Source: Campylobacteraceae bacterium
Lineage (GTDB): Bacteria > Campylobacterota > Campylobacteria > Campylobacterales > JALSKU01
NCBI GenBank assembly: GCA_015488975.1
Contig: WFMT01000260.1
Location: forward strand, 1 to 7,561
Direction of reading: 5' to 3'
DNA length: 7,561 nucleotides
The notes beneath the pieces were generated by a model. It was not told where the DNA came from. It did not search any database and saw only the letters and a list, made by a program, of their open reading frames with translations. Below, one piece after another: positions 1 to 6,333 of this stretch. The position numbers and the translations under genes are program-made. Each line of letters starts with the position of its first letter. Position 1 is the stretch's first letter.

Positions 1-494
1 GTTTGCTAAAAGATAAAAGTATGACTTATAATCCCAAGGTAAACTTAACCATGGCTATATCCTATGTTGATATTGCCAATTACAATAGAGTCTGGCTAAA
101 CTTTAAAGGATTAAAAAAAGATAAAATTTTCGGTCTTTTATATAAAGGTTATAGTGCTGGAATTGTTATAAATAAAGATGGTAGGGCTATGGGGTTATTG
201 CAAGGAGATCCTAAGTGTATATTTTCTGTTTATATCGGTAAAGATAAGTTACCGGGAGTAATTTTCGGGGATAGAAACAGTATGATTATCAGATACATAC
301 CTTCTTGGATGAAATTAAAAGTGGGTGATGAAGTTTACACAAGCGGTCTCGATAATATTTTTTTTGAAGGTGTCAGGGTTGGAAAAGTTACAAAAATTAT
401 AAAAGAAGAGTCATATTTAAGTGCTGAAGTGCAACCTTATGCAAAAGTACCGGTGCCAGGTTTTTTCCATATTATAACTGACCTTACGCACTAA
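1..494 (+). CDS. mreC: Rod shape-determining protein MreC, C-terminal part (5' end outside window)
   Basis: MreC is a membrane-anchored periplasmic protein of the elongasome; it links MreB filaments and MreD to the PBP2/RodA cell wall synthesis machinery. Only about the last 163 residues are present, and the reading frame is open to the left edge, so the N-terminal anchor and coiled coil are missing. What remains matches the double beta-barrel part of the family: the stretch around residues 48-70 of the fragment (GYSAGIVINKDGRAMGLLQG), the segment leading into RYIPSWMKLKVGDEVYTSGL, and the closing GVRVGKVTKI followed by VQPYAKV. It ends in TAA at 492-494. The downstream neighbour on the same strand is carB, 139 bp away, an arrangement I recall from Campylobacterota. 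No clear rho-independent terminator with a U-tract follows, so transcription may run on into carB through the palindrome at 506-605. The family call is secure. Where the gene starts cannot be seen. Confidence 0.9.
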   Translation, partial: LLKDKSMTYNPKVNLTMAISYVDIANYNRVWLNFKGLKKDKIFGLLYKGYSAGIVINKDGRAMGLLQGDPKCIFSVYIGKDKLPGVIFGDRNSMIIRYIPSWMKLKVGDEVYTSGLDNIFFEGVRVGKVTKIIKEESYLSAEVQPYAKVPVPGFFHIITDLTH

Positions 495-505
495 ACACAT
501 ATCTG

Positions 506-605
506 AGTGGTATAAGTTGCTCTCAAGTGATAGGCAGTAAGATGCAGGAGCTACTAGTAGCTTCAAATCTTACTAACGACGCAATTGTGAGCAAATTATA
601 CCACT
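506..605. other. 100-bp imperfect palindrome in the mreC-carB gap; structured RNA or miniature element candidate
   Basis: The whole 100 bp is a near-symmetrical inverted repeat centred between bases 555 and 556. Arm 506-529 pairs with 582-605 at 21 of 24 positions (mismatches at 516/595, 523/588 and 527/584). Then comes a 6 x 7 internal loop (530-535 and 575-581), a perfect 8-bp stem (536-543 with 567-574), a 3 x 2 internal loop, and a 7-bp stem with one G-U pair (547-553 with 558-564) closing on a CTAG tetraloop. The core AGCTACTAGTAGCT (549-562) is a perfect palindrome. No U-tract follows, so it is not an ordinary intrinsic terminator. It ends 15 bp before the carB Shine-Dalgarno sequence and does not cover it. 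I do not recognise it as a named riboswitch, 6S RNA, SRP RNA or attC site. It could be a leader element or small RNA of carB, an RNase III processing site, or a miniature inverted-repeat element. I see no convincing target-site duplication. Confidence 0.75.
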
Positions 606-633
606 GTAACTAAGCTATAAAAGGATAGAAGAA

Positions 634-3600
634 ATGCCAAAAAGAGAAGATGTAAAAACAATACTTTTAATAGGGTCTGGTCCTATTGTAATAGGTCAAT
701 CATGTGAATTTGACTATAGTGGAACACAAGCTACAAAAACATTAAAAGAGTTAGGTTATAGGGTGATTTTGATAAACTCAAATCCAGCTACAATAATGAC
801 AGATCCTGAATTTGCAGATAAAACATACATAGAGCCTATAAATGAAGAAGTGATTTTTAAAATTATAAAGCAGGAAAATGTTGATGCCTTGTTGCCTACT
901 ATGGGAGGGCAAACTGCTCTCAATGTTGCTATGAGCATGTATGATAAAGGAATGCTTGATGGGATTAAGTTTTTGGGAGCAAATCCAGAGGCTATTAGAA
1001 AAGGAGAAGACAGACAAGCTTTTAAAGAATCTATGATAAAAATTGGAATGGATTTGCCAAAGAGTAAATATGCATATAATATAGAAGATGCAATTCTTGC
1101 AGCTGAAGAGATAGGCTTTCCTTTAATCATAAGAGCTTCTTACACATTAGCCGGTGGCGGAAGTGGGGTAGCATACAATATTGATGAATATAAGGCACTT
1201 GCTCAAAATGGTCTTGAAGAAAGCCCTATAAATGAGATCCTTATAGAAGAGTCGCTTTTGGGATGGAAAGAGTATGAGATGGAAGTTATAAGAGATAGAA
1301 ATGATAATTGCATCATTGTCTGTTCTATTGAAAACTTTGATCCTATGGGTGTTCATACCGGAGATAGCATAACAGTAGCTCCGGCACTAACTCTAACCGA
1401 TAAAGAATATCAAGCCATGAGAGATGCTTCGTTTTTAATACTTAGAGAGATTGGCGTAGACACCGGTGGGAGTAATGTACAGTTTGCCATAAATCCAAAA
1501 AATGGCAGGATGACCGTTATAGAAATGAATCCAAGAGTCAGCAGAAGTTCGGCCTTGGCTTCAAAGGCGACAGGCTATCCTATAGCAAAAGTGGCAACTT
1601 ATCTTGCAGTAGGATATACTTTGGATGAGATTAAAAATGATATTATAGGAACAACCGCAAGTTTTGAGCCTACTATTGATTATATTGTTACAAAAGTCCC
1701 AAGATTTACTTTTGAGAAATTTCCATTAGCCAACTCAACTTTGGGTACTTCCATGAAAAGTGTGGGTGAAGCTATGGCGATAGGTGTTACATTTAAAGAG
1801 TCTATTCAAAAAGCACTCTGTTCACTTGAGACTGGACTTGACGGTTTTGAAATAATACCAAATTTAAAGATAGATTATTTAAAAAAAGAAATCAGGAGAG
1901 CAAATGAAGATAGAATACTATATATAGCTCAAGCTTTCAGGGAAGGGTTAAGCCTTGAAGAAGTATATGAACTTTGCAAGATAGATAAATGGTTTTTATA
2001 CCAAATAGAAGAGATTGTTTCTTTTGAAGCAAAAATTGATATGGATATTTTAAATAATCCACAACTTTTAAGAAAAGCAAAAAGTGATGGTTTTAGTGAT
2101 AAAATTATAGCAAAATTGATAAATTTAAAAGATGATTTGGGAATAAGTGAAAATGATGTTAGAAATGCCAGAGTAAGACTGGGTATAGTTTTAATATATA
2201 ATGAAGTTGATACTTGCGCAGCTGAGTTTGAAGCATTGACTCCATATCTTTATTCAACTACACCGGTATCGTCATATCAACCTTCTCTTTTTAAATCAAA
2301 AGAATTTTCAAAACCAAAAGTTTTAATTCTTGGAGGAGGGCCGAACAGGATTGGACAGGGGATTGAATTTGACTATTGTTGTGTTCATGCCGCTTATGCA
2401 CTGAAAGATATGGGCGTACAAACTATAATGTATAATTGCAATCCTGAAACAGTATCTACTGATTATGATACCAGTGATATACTTTATTTTGAACCTATAA
2501 ATTTTGAAAGGGTCAGAGCTGTTATAGAAAAAGAGCAACCAGATGGGATAATAGTACACTTTGGCGGGCAGACACCTTTGAAGTTGGCTAAAAAATTAAC
2601 AGCAATAGGAGCCAATATCATAGGAACCAGCGCAAAGGTTATTGATGTGGCTGAAGATAGAGAAAAATTTTCACTTTTTGCTGCTGAAAATTCCCTGTTA
2701 CAACCAAACAATGCGACTGCAACAACAAAAGAAGAAGCATTAAATGAAGCGAAAAAGATAGGATACCCAGTACTTGTAAGACCAAGTTATGTACTTGGAG
2801 GAAGAGCTATGAGGATAGTTTATAGTGAAGACGAGCTTAAAGAATATATGAATGAAGCAGTTAGTGTCAGTAATGACTCACCTGTATTGATTGACAAGTT
2901 TTTAGATAAAGCCATAGAAATAGATGTAGATGCTATTAGTGATGGTAAAATCGTTTATCTTGGTGGTATAATGCAACATATTGAAGAAGCGGGTATTCAT
3001 AGTGGTGATAGCTCTTGCTCTCTTCCGGCAGTTTCACTTAGTAAAAAAATACTAAAAGAAGTTGAATCTCAAACTAAAAAAATAGCTCTCAATTTAGGAG
3101 TCATAGGGCTTTTAAATATTCAATTTGCAGTGCATAAAAATGAAGTTTATATCTTAGAAGTCAATCCAAGAGCCAGCAGAACCGTTCCTTTTGTAAGTAA
3201 AGCAACCGGAATCCCTTTGGCAAAGGTTGCAACAATGGTTATGTTTGAGGGAGACTTGAAAAAAGCTATCAAATTTTATGACAAAAACTCTATTGTTTAT
3301 CAAGAAAATGGTATATACAAACCTCATATCAAAAACCATATAAGTGTTAAAGAGGCTGTTTTCCCATTTAATAAGCTAACTGGAGCGGATCTTATCTTAG
3401 GACCTGAGATGAAATCAACTGGAGAAGTTATGGGAATAAGTAGTAATTTTGCCATATCTTTTGCAAAAGGACAGTTTGCTTCTGGAAATATTTTACCAAA
3501 AAAAGGAACTGTATTTATATCTTTAAGTGATATTGATAAAGAGTTTGCCAGTGTTTTAGGTCATGGTTTTATAAATCTTGGTTTTAACATTGTAGCAACA

Positions 3601-3903
3601 AGCGGAACTCATAAGGCACTCAATGATAAAAAAGTAAAAGCGGAATTTGTATATAAGATAAGCGAAGGAAGACCTAATATCCAAGATAGTATGAAAAATA
3701 ATGAAATTGCTCTTGTTGTAAATACAAGTGACAGTAAATCAAGCAAAAGTGATGCAAAAGATATAAGAAGAACAGTTATAAAATTAAATATTCCATATTT
3801 TACAACTATAGCAGCTGCAAAAGTAGCTATAGAATCCATAAAAGAGTTAAACAACAATGATAATATTTTTATTCCAAAAGCATTGCAGGACTATTTGGGG
3901 TGA
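634..3903 (+). CDS. carB: Carbamoyl phosphate synthase large subunit CarB
   Basis: CarB makes carbamoyl phosphate from bicarbonate, two ATP and ammonia tunnelled from the glutaminase subunit CarA, in the cytoplasm; the product feeds pyrimidine and arginine synthesis. At 1089 residues it is slightly longer than the E. coli enzyme (1073). The order is intact: first ATP-grasp half with GSGPIVIGQ at 14-22, R127, R167, the glycine-rich TLAGGGSG loop (171-178), EMEV at 215-218 and the metal and ATP ligands Q283, E297 and N299; oligomerisation region at about 400-555; second half with GGGPNRIGQG from about 566; and a C-terminal MGS-type allosteric domain from about 956, with ATSGTHKAL, SEGRPNIQD and a late IRR...TT motif. 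The start ATG has AAGGA at 621-625, eight bases upstream. No carA lies in the window. Upstream lies the 506-605 palindrome, a possible leader-level control. No frameshift or missing catalytic residue was noticed. Confidence 0.98.
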   Translation: MPKREDVKTILLIGSGPIVIGQSCEFDYSGTQATKTLKELGYRVILINSNPATIMTDPEFADKTYIEPINEEVIFKIIKQENVDALLPTMGGQTALNVAMSMYDKGMLDGIKFLGANPEAIRKGEDRQAFKESMIKIGMDLPKSKYAYNIEDAILAAEEIGFPLIIRASYTLAGGGSGVAYNIDEYKALAQNGLEESPINEILIEESLLGWKEYEMEVIRDRNDNCIIVCSIENFDPMGVHTGDSITVAPALTLTDKEYQAMRDASFLILREIGVDTGGSNVQFAINPKNGRMTVIEMNPRVSRSSALASKATGYPIAKVATYLAVGYTLDEIKNDIIGTTASFEPTIDYIVTKVPRFTFEKFPLANSTLGTSMKSVGEAMAIGVTFKESIQKALCSLETGLDGFEIIPNLKIDYLKKEIRRANEDRILYIAQAFREGLSLEEVYELCKIDKWFLYQIEEIVSFEAKIDMDILNNPQLLRKAKSDGFSDKIIAKLINLKDDLGISENDVRNARVRLGIVLIYNEVDTCAAEFEALTPYLYSTTPVSSYQPSLFKSKEFSKPKVLILGGGPNRIGQGIEFDYCCVHAAYALKDMGVQTIMYNCNPETVSTDYDTSDILYFEPINFERVRAVIEKEQPDGIIVHFGGQTPLKLAKKLTAIGANIIGTSAKVIDVAEDREKFSLFAAENSLLQPNNATATTKEEALNEAKKIGYPVLVRPSYVLGGRAMRIVYSEDELKEYMNEAVSVSNDSPVLIDKFLDKAIEIDVDAISDGKIVYLGGIMQHIEEAGIHSGDSSCSLPAVSLSKKILKEVESQTKKIALNLGVIGLLNIQFAVHKNEVYILEVNPRASRTVPFVSKATGIPLAKVATMVMFEGDLKKAIKFYDKNSIVYQENGIYKPHIKNHISVKEAVFPFNKLTGADLILGPEMKSTGEVMGISSNFAISFAKGQFASGNILPKKGTVFISLSDIDKEFASVLGHGFINLGFNIVATSGTHKALNDKKVKAEFVYKISEGRPNIQDSMKNNEIALVVNTSDSKSSKSDAKDIRRTVIKLNIPYFTTIAAAKVAIESIKELNNNDNIFIPKALQDYLG

Positions 3904-3957
3904 AGCACTCATGTTTTTAAAAAATACAAATAAAATAACAATCATGAGTGTTTCTCT
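3903..3957 (+). terminator. Possible terminator hairpin after carB
   Basis: CACTCATG (3906-3913) pairs perfectly with CATGAGTG (3943-3950). A G-T pair and two A-T pairs (3903-3905 with 3951-3953) extend the stem to 11 bp. The loop is long (29 nt) and very A/T-rich, and the downstream tail TTTCTCTTG is only moderately T-rich. The position right at the carB stop fits a terminator or an mRNA 3'-end stabiliser. The long loop and poor U-tract make efficient rho-independent termination uncertain, so read-through into the sua5-like gene is possible. Confidence 0.4.
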
Positions 3958-3996
3958 TGCCGAAAGCAAAGTTTTAATGAAAAATGAGATTATTAG

Positions 3997-4446
3997 GTGA
4001 AGACATCTTTTTCTCACCTTGTTTTTTTAGTTCAAACTGATACGACTATAGGGCTTTTATCCAAGGATGCCTACAGACTTTCAAAGATAAAACAAAGAGA
4101 TAAAAAGAAACCATTTTTAAAAAGTGTTTCATCTTTTAAAACTTTAAAAGATGAAACAAGAGTACCGATAAAGTTTAAAAAATTTATCAGACGAAAGAGG
4201 AAAGCTACTTTCATTTATCCAAACAAAAAGGCTATAAGAGTAGTTCAAGATACTTCACATCAGAAATTTTTACAAAAATTTGGATGGTTTTACTCAACCT
4301 CTGCCAATAAAAGTGGAGAAAATTTTGATTTTAATTATATTGAAGATAAAGTCGATATAATAGTTTTCAATCAGATTGGTTTTTTGGATAAATCCTCTTC
4401 AGCATTATTTGCTCTTAATAAAGAACATATAAGGAGGAAAAGATGA
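3997..4446 (+). CDS. Short Sua5/YrdC/YciO-family protein (TsaC-like)
   Basis: TsaC/Sua5 proteins make threonylcarbamoyl-AMP from threonine, bicarbonate and ATP for the t6A37 modification of ANN-decoding tRNAs. This 149-residue protein is much shorter than E. coli TsaC (190). It keeps the family hallmarks: QTDTTIGL (13-20), a KxR motif KQR (32-34) followed by KKPF, R81 in a RVVQD stretch, and STSANKSG (100-107) giving the SxN motif. The usual WPGP segment before the central strand is replaced by basic RRKRKATFIYP. Start: GTG at 3997 follows directly after an in-frame TAG (3994-3996), and no ATG, GTG or TTG follows nearby in frame, so GTG is the only sensible start; the Shine-Dalgarno signal is weak (GAG at 3986-3988). 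The 3' end overlaps the next gene by ATGA (4443-4446), implying translational coupling. Family membership is good. That this protein is the cell's actual TsaC, rather than a paralogue, is inference, so no symbol is given. Confidence 0.82.
   Translation: MKTSFSHLVFLVQTDTTIGLLSKDAYRLSKIKQRDKKKPFLKSVSSFKTLKDETRVPIKFKKFIRRKRKATFIYPNKKAIRVVQDTSHQKFLQKFGWFYSTSANKSGENFDFNYIEDKVDIIVFNQIGFLDKSSSALFALNKEHIRRKR
4125..4158. repeat. Perfect 16-bp inverted repeat inside the sua5-like gene
   Basis: TGTTTCATCTTTTAAA (4125-4140) is followed by a two-base centre (AC) and its exact reverse complement (4143-4158). The 34 bp lie wholly inside the coding sequence, over codons 43-54 (about VSSFKTLKDET). As RNA it would fold into a long A/U-rich hairpin with a small loop. 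Downstream sequence is not T-rich, so it does not look like a terminator. It may reflect codon choice in an AT-rich gene, or an mRNA-level signal. Confidence 0.85.
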
Positions 4447-4895
4447 TTAGTAAATTTATCGGCTCGTCTCTTCTTGGTTTGATTTTGGTTTTACTGCTTG
4501 ATTTTCTAATTTTTATCGGTATAAAAATAAATTATATAGACTTTTATCATATTAAAGAGTATTATAATGTTTTGTTCGTAGATCATCAAAGTTATATACT
4601 TTTAGGTATATTGTCCATTATTTTTGGATATTTTATCTTGAAAAAAAGTAGTAGCAAAATTTTTACAGTTTTTTATATCATATTAGTATTTTTATCTTTA
4701 TTGACTTTTTATAAACCTATTGGTTATAGTATTGCTCAATTTATGTTTAGAAAAGATAATATCTCTTTTAGAGTCGGTAGCATAAACTTTAAAGGTGATT
4801 TGCTTTATAAGGGCAGAAGAAATACATATATCTATAGAAAGGATATAAATAAAGTCATAAGATTAAAAAATAGTGAGCTTTTTTATAGCCAATGA
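4443..4895 (+). CDS. Uncharacterised membrane protein with three predicted helices
   Basis: I do not recognise this 150-residue protein, so no function is given. Three hydrophobic stretches are visible: about 6-28 (from IGSSLLGLILVLLLDF), 50-67 (SYILLGILSIIFGYFILK) and 72-90 (KIFTVFYIILVFLSLLTF). Each looks long enough to span the inner membrane. The last 50 residues are polar and basic, rich in Lys, Arg and Tyr (MFRKDNISF..., YKGRRNTYIYRKD...). With basic residues flanking the helices, this tail might be cytoplasmic, but topology is not certain. Translation starts at ATG 4443, five bases after a strong AAGGAGG (4431-4437), and overlaps the stop of the sua5-like gene by ATGA, so the two are probably co-translated. 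The 3' end runs 33 bp into the minus-strand tcdA-like gene, leaving no intergenic space for a terminator. Real gene: likely, from the Shine-Dalgarno sequence, coupling and sustained hydrophobic pattern. Confidence 0.8.
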   Translation: MISKFIGSSLLGLILVLLLDFLIFIGIKINYIDFYHIKEYYNVLFVDHQSYILLGILSIIFGYFILKKSSSKIFTVFYIILVFLSLLTFYKPIGYSIAQFMFRKDNISFRVGSINFKGDLLYKGRRNTYIYRKDINKVIRLKNSELFYSQ

Positions 4896-5501
4896 GGCAA
4901 GAGCGAGACCTAAAGTTCCTGTTACCCCTACAAAACTTCCCAAATCTTTTATATCTTTGGGAAGCTCTTTGGAGTAAACTACATCAAAGTTATCTTTAAA
5001 GCCTGATTTTTTAAGTTCATATCGAAATTTTTTAGCAAAAGGATCATTCGTTGTTTTCCATATATCGTTAATATTGATAAGCGTAGAATCAATCCTTTTT
5101 GCTCCTCCGCATGAGCTTATAAGTTTAGTATAAGTTTTTAGAGCCAATGCAACTTTTGCAGGTATGTCATCTATCGCATCTATTACTAAATTATATGAAT
5201 TGAAGTTGAAGTTATCTATCCAATCTTTTGTAACTTTGTGAGTGATATATGAGATGCCTGGATAGAGTGTGCTTAAAACTTCTGTCTTGTTTTTACCTAT
5301 TGCTTCGCTTCCTATTTGCCTATTTTGATTTGTTATTTCATACTTGTCAAAATCAACTATGGTTATATTTTTTACTCCTGTCCTATAAAGTGCATCCAAA
5401 CAAAAGCTACCAACTCCACCAACTCCAAAGAGAATAATTTTTGCATTTTTAATTTTATTAAAATCATTCCCAAATAGTAGTTTACATCTTTGAAATCTCA
5501 A
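4863..5501 (-). CDS. tcdA: TcdA-like tRNA threonylcarbamoyladenosine dehydratase (ThiF/E1 fold)
   Basis: TcdA (CsdL) uses ATP to dehydrate and cyclise t6A37 of tRNA to ct6A. This 212-residue protein is shorter than E. coli TcdA (268) but follows its layout: RFQRCKLLFG (2-11), nucleotide-binding GVGGVGS (26-32), IVDFD (48-52), NQNRQIG (58-64) with the arginine, K72, and the DAIDD strand end (108-112). A GGAKRIDST segment (132-140) and DPFAKKFRYELKKSG (153-167) match the TcdA-specific part, as does the C-terminal GSFVGVTGTLGLALA hydrophobic helix. The paired CxxC zinc motifs of MoeB and ThiF are absent, which favours TcdA. The ATG start overlaps the surE stop (bases 5498-5501), so tcdA is the second gene of a surE-tcdA operon. 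Its 3' end overlaps the convergent membrane-protein gene by 33 bp. A MoeB/ThiF paralogue with another substrate is the alternative. Whether this organism has ct6A is inference. Confidence 0.85.
   Translation of the reverse strand: MRFQRCKLLFGNDFNKIKNAKIILFGVGGVGSFCLDALYRTGVKNITIVDFDKYEITNQNRQIGSEAIGKNKTEVLSTLYPGISYITHKVTKDWIDNFNFNSYNLVIDAIDDIPAKVALALKTYTKLISSCGGAKRIDSTLININDIWKTTNDPFAKKFRYELKKSGFKDNFDVVYSKELPKDIKDLGSFVGVTGTLGLALASLAIKKLTIF
4936..4964. repeat. Perfect 9-bp hairpin inside the 3' part of tcdA
   Basis: CTTCCCAAA (4936-4944) and TTTGGGAAG (4956-4964) are exact reverse complements around an 11-base loop. The repeat lies inside tcdA over codons about 180-189, roughly 40 bp beyond the stop of the convergent + strand operon. 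On the minus strand it is followed by TTTTG, on the + strand by CTCTTTGG; neither is a convincing U-tract. Because the two operons overlap at their ends, a structure here is a candidate for 3'-end formation of the + strand transcript, but chance is possible. Confidence 0.6.
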
Positions 5502-6295
5502 AATTTTTCTTTTTCAAGTTTTTTTAAGGATGCTATTTCACCATAAGAAGTTAAATTAAGCTTAATTGGTGTAATTGATATATAATCATGCTCAATTGCA
5601 TCTAAATCACACATTATATTTTCATTTCTTTTTTTCCATTGTAAAGGATGGATGCCTATCCAATAATACTCTTCTCCTCTTGGATTTCTGTGAAGATGAG
5701 CATCATTTCCATATAGTCTCACTCCTGCTTCAGTTATCTTGTATCCTCTTGAGTTTTCTTTTTTTATAGGTGGTATATTAATATTTAAAAATTTTCTTTC
5801 ATCAAGTATTATCTCATGATTTAGATATTTCATAGTCATATCTTTTGCCACTTCGCAAGCTAGTTTATATCCGTGAATTTCCAAACTTTTATAGTGATCT
5901 TTACAAACCTGCGAGATTGAAAAAGACGGAATTCCCTGTAAAACTGCCTCCATAGCAGCACTTGCTGTTCCGCTGTAAGTTATATCTTCACCCATATTGG
6001 AGCCTTTGTTTATACCACTGATAACAAGGTCTGGCTTTTGCTCAAAAAGAGCATGCGTTGAGAGATAAACGCAATCACTTGGTGTTCCGTCATCTAATTT
6101 AAAGAAATTATCATCAATTTGGACAAATCTAAGAGGCTTGGTTAAAGTCAAAGAGTGTCCACAAGCTGATTTTTCTGTAGTAGGTGCTACTACTGTAACT
6201 ATTACATTATCAATTTCTCTGATAGCTCTAACAAGTTCTATAAGTCCTTCACTTTCAAATCCATCATCATTTGTTATTAAAATATTTTTTTTCAA
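5498..6295 (-). CDS. surE: 5'/3'-nucleotidase SurE
   Basis: SurE is a cytoplasmic, divalent-metal-dependent phosphatase that removes phosphate from nucleoside 5'- and 3'-monophosphates, with some members also acting on short polyphosphate; it is linked to stationary-phase survival. Length 265 matches the family (about 250). The metal-binding residues are visible: D10 and D11 in ITNDDG, S43 in EKSACGHS, and N96 in SGINKGSNMG, followed by YSGTASAAMEA. Start: a TTG at 6295-6293, fixed by an in-frame TAA three bases further upstream (6301-6299), by AGGG (6305-6302) six bases before it, and by the exact family N-terminus MKKNILITNDDG. It is divergent from lpxB across 68 bp, with its own extended -10 box. 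The downstream tcdA overlaps its stop, so the two are one transcription unit. No oddities in the catalytic residues. Confidence 0.96.
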   Translation of the reverse strand: MKKNILITNDDGFESEGLIELVRAIREIDNVIVTVVAPTTEKSACGHSLTLTKPLRFVQIDDNFFKLDDGTPSDCVYLSTHALFEQKPDLVISGINKGSNMGEDITYSGTASAAMEAVLQGIPSFSISQVCKDHYKSLEIHGYKLACEVAKDMTMKYLNHEIILDERKFLNINIPPIKKENSRGYKITEAGVRLYGNDAHLHRNPRGEEYYWIGIHPLQWKKRNENIMCDLDAIEHDYISITPIKLNLTSYGEIASLKKLEKEKF

Positions 6296-6324
6296 TTTTT
6301 ACCCTATTATTAAAATTAAGCAAT

Positions 6325-6333
6325 ATTATAGCA
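6325..6333 (-). promoter_or_regulatory. Candidate surE-tcdA promoter (-10 box)
   Basis: On the minus strand TATAAT (6330-6325) matches the sigma-70 -10 consensus exactly and is preceded by TGC, an extended -10 (TGn). The predicted transcript start near 6318 gives a leader of about 22 nt that contains the surE Shine-Dalgarno sequence (AGGG, 6305-6302). No -35 box is evident, as is common in Campylobacterota. Confidence 0.6.

Noticed and set aside
506..605. Integron attC site or IS200/IS605-type end
   Set aside because: No GTTRRRY/RYYYAAC cores flank the stem, the stems are longer and more regular, and no integrase or transposase gene is in the window.
506..605. 6S RNA or SRP RNA
   Set aside because: It is too short and lacks the large central bubble of 6S RNA; the conserved SRP GGAA/AGCA loop motifs are not present.
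756..1130. Minus-strand open frame inside carB (124 codons)
   Set aside because: It is fully antisense to a conserved CarB region, with low-complexity composition and no ribosome binding site; a shadow of carB.
3609..3857. Minus-strand open frame inside the carB 3' end
   Set aside because: It is antisense to the conserved MGS domain; its hydrophobic look comes from complementing Lys/Asp/Ser-rich codons.
6177..6193. GTAGTAG/CTACTAC inverted repeat in surE
   Set aside because: It is a 7-bp stem with a 3-nt loop in repetitive Val-Val/Thr-Thr codons; expected by chance.
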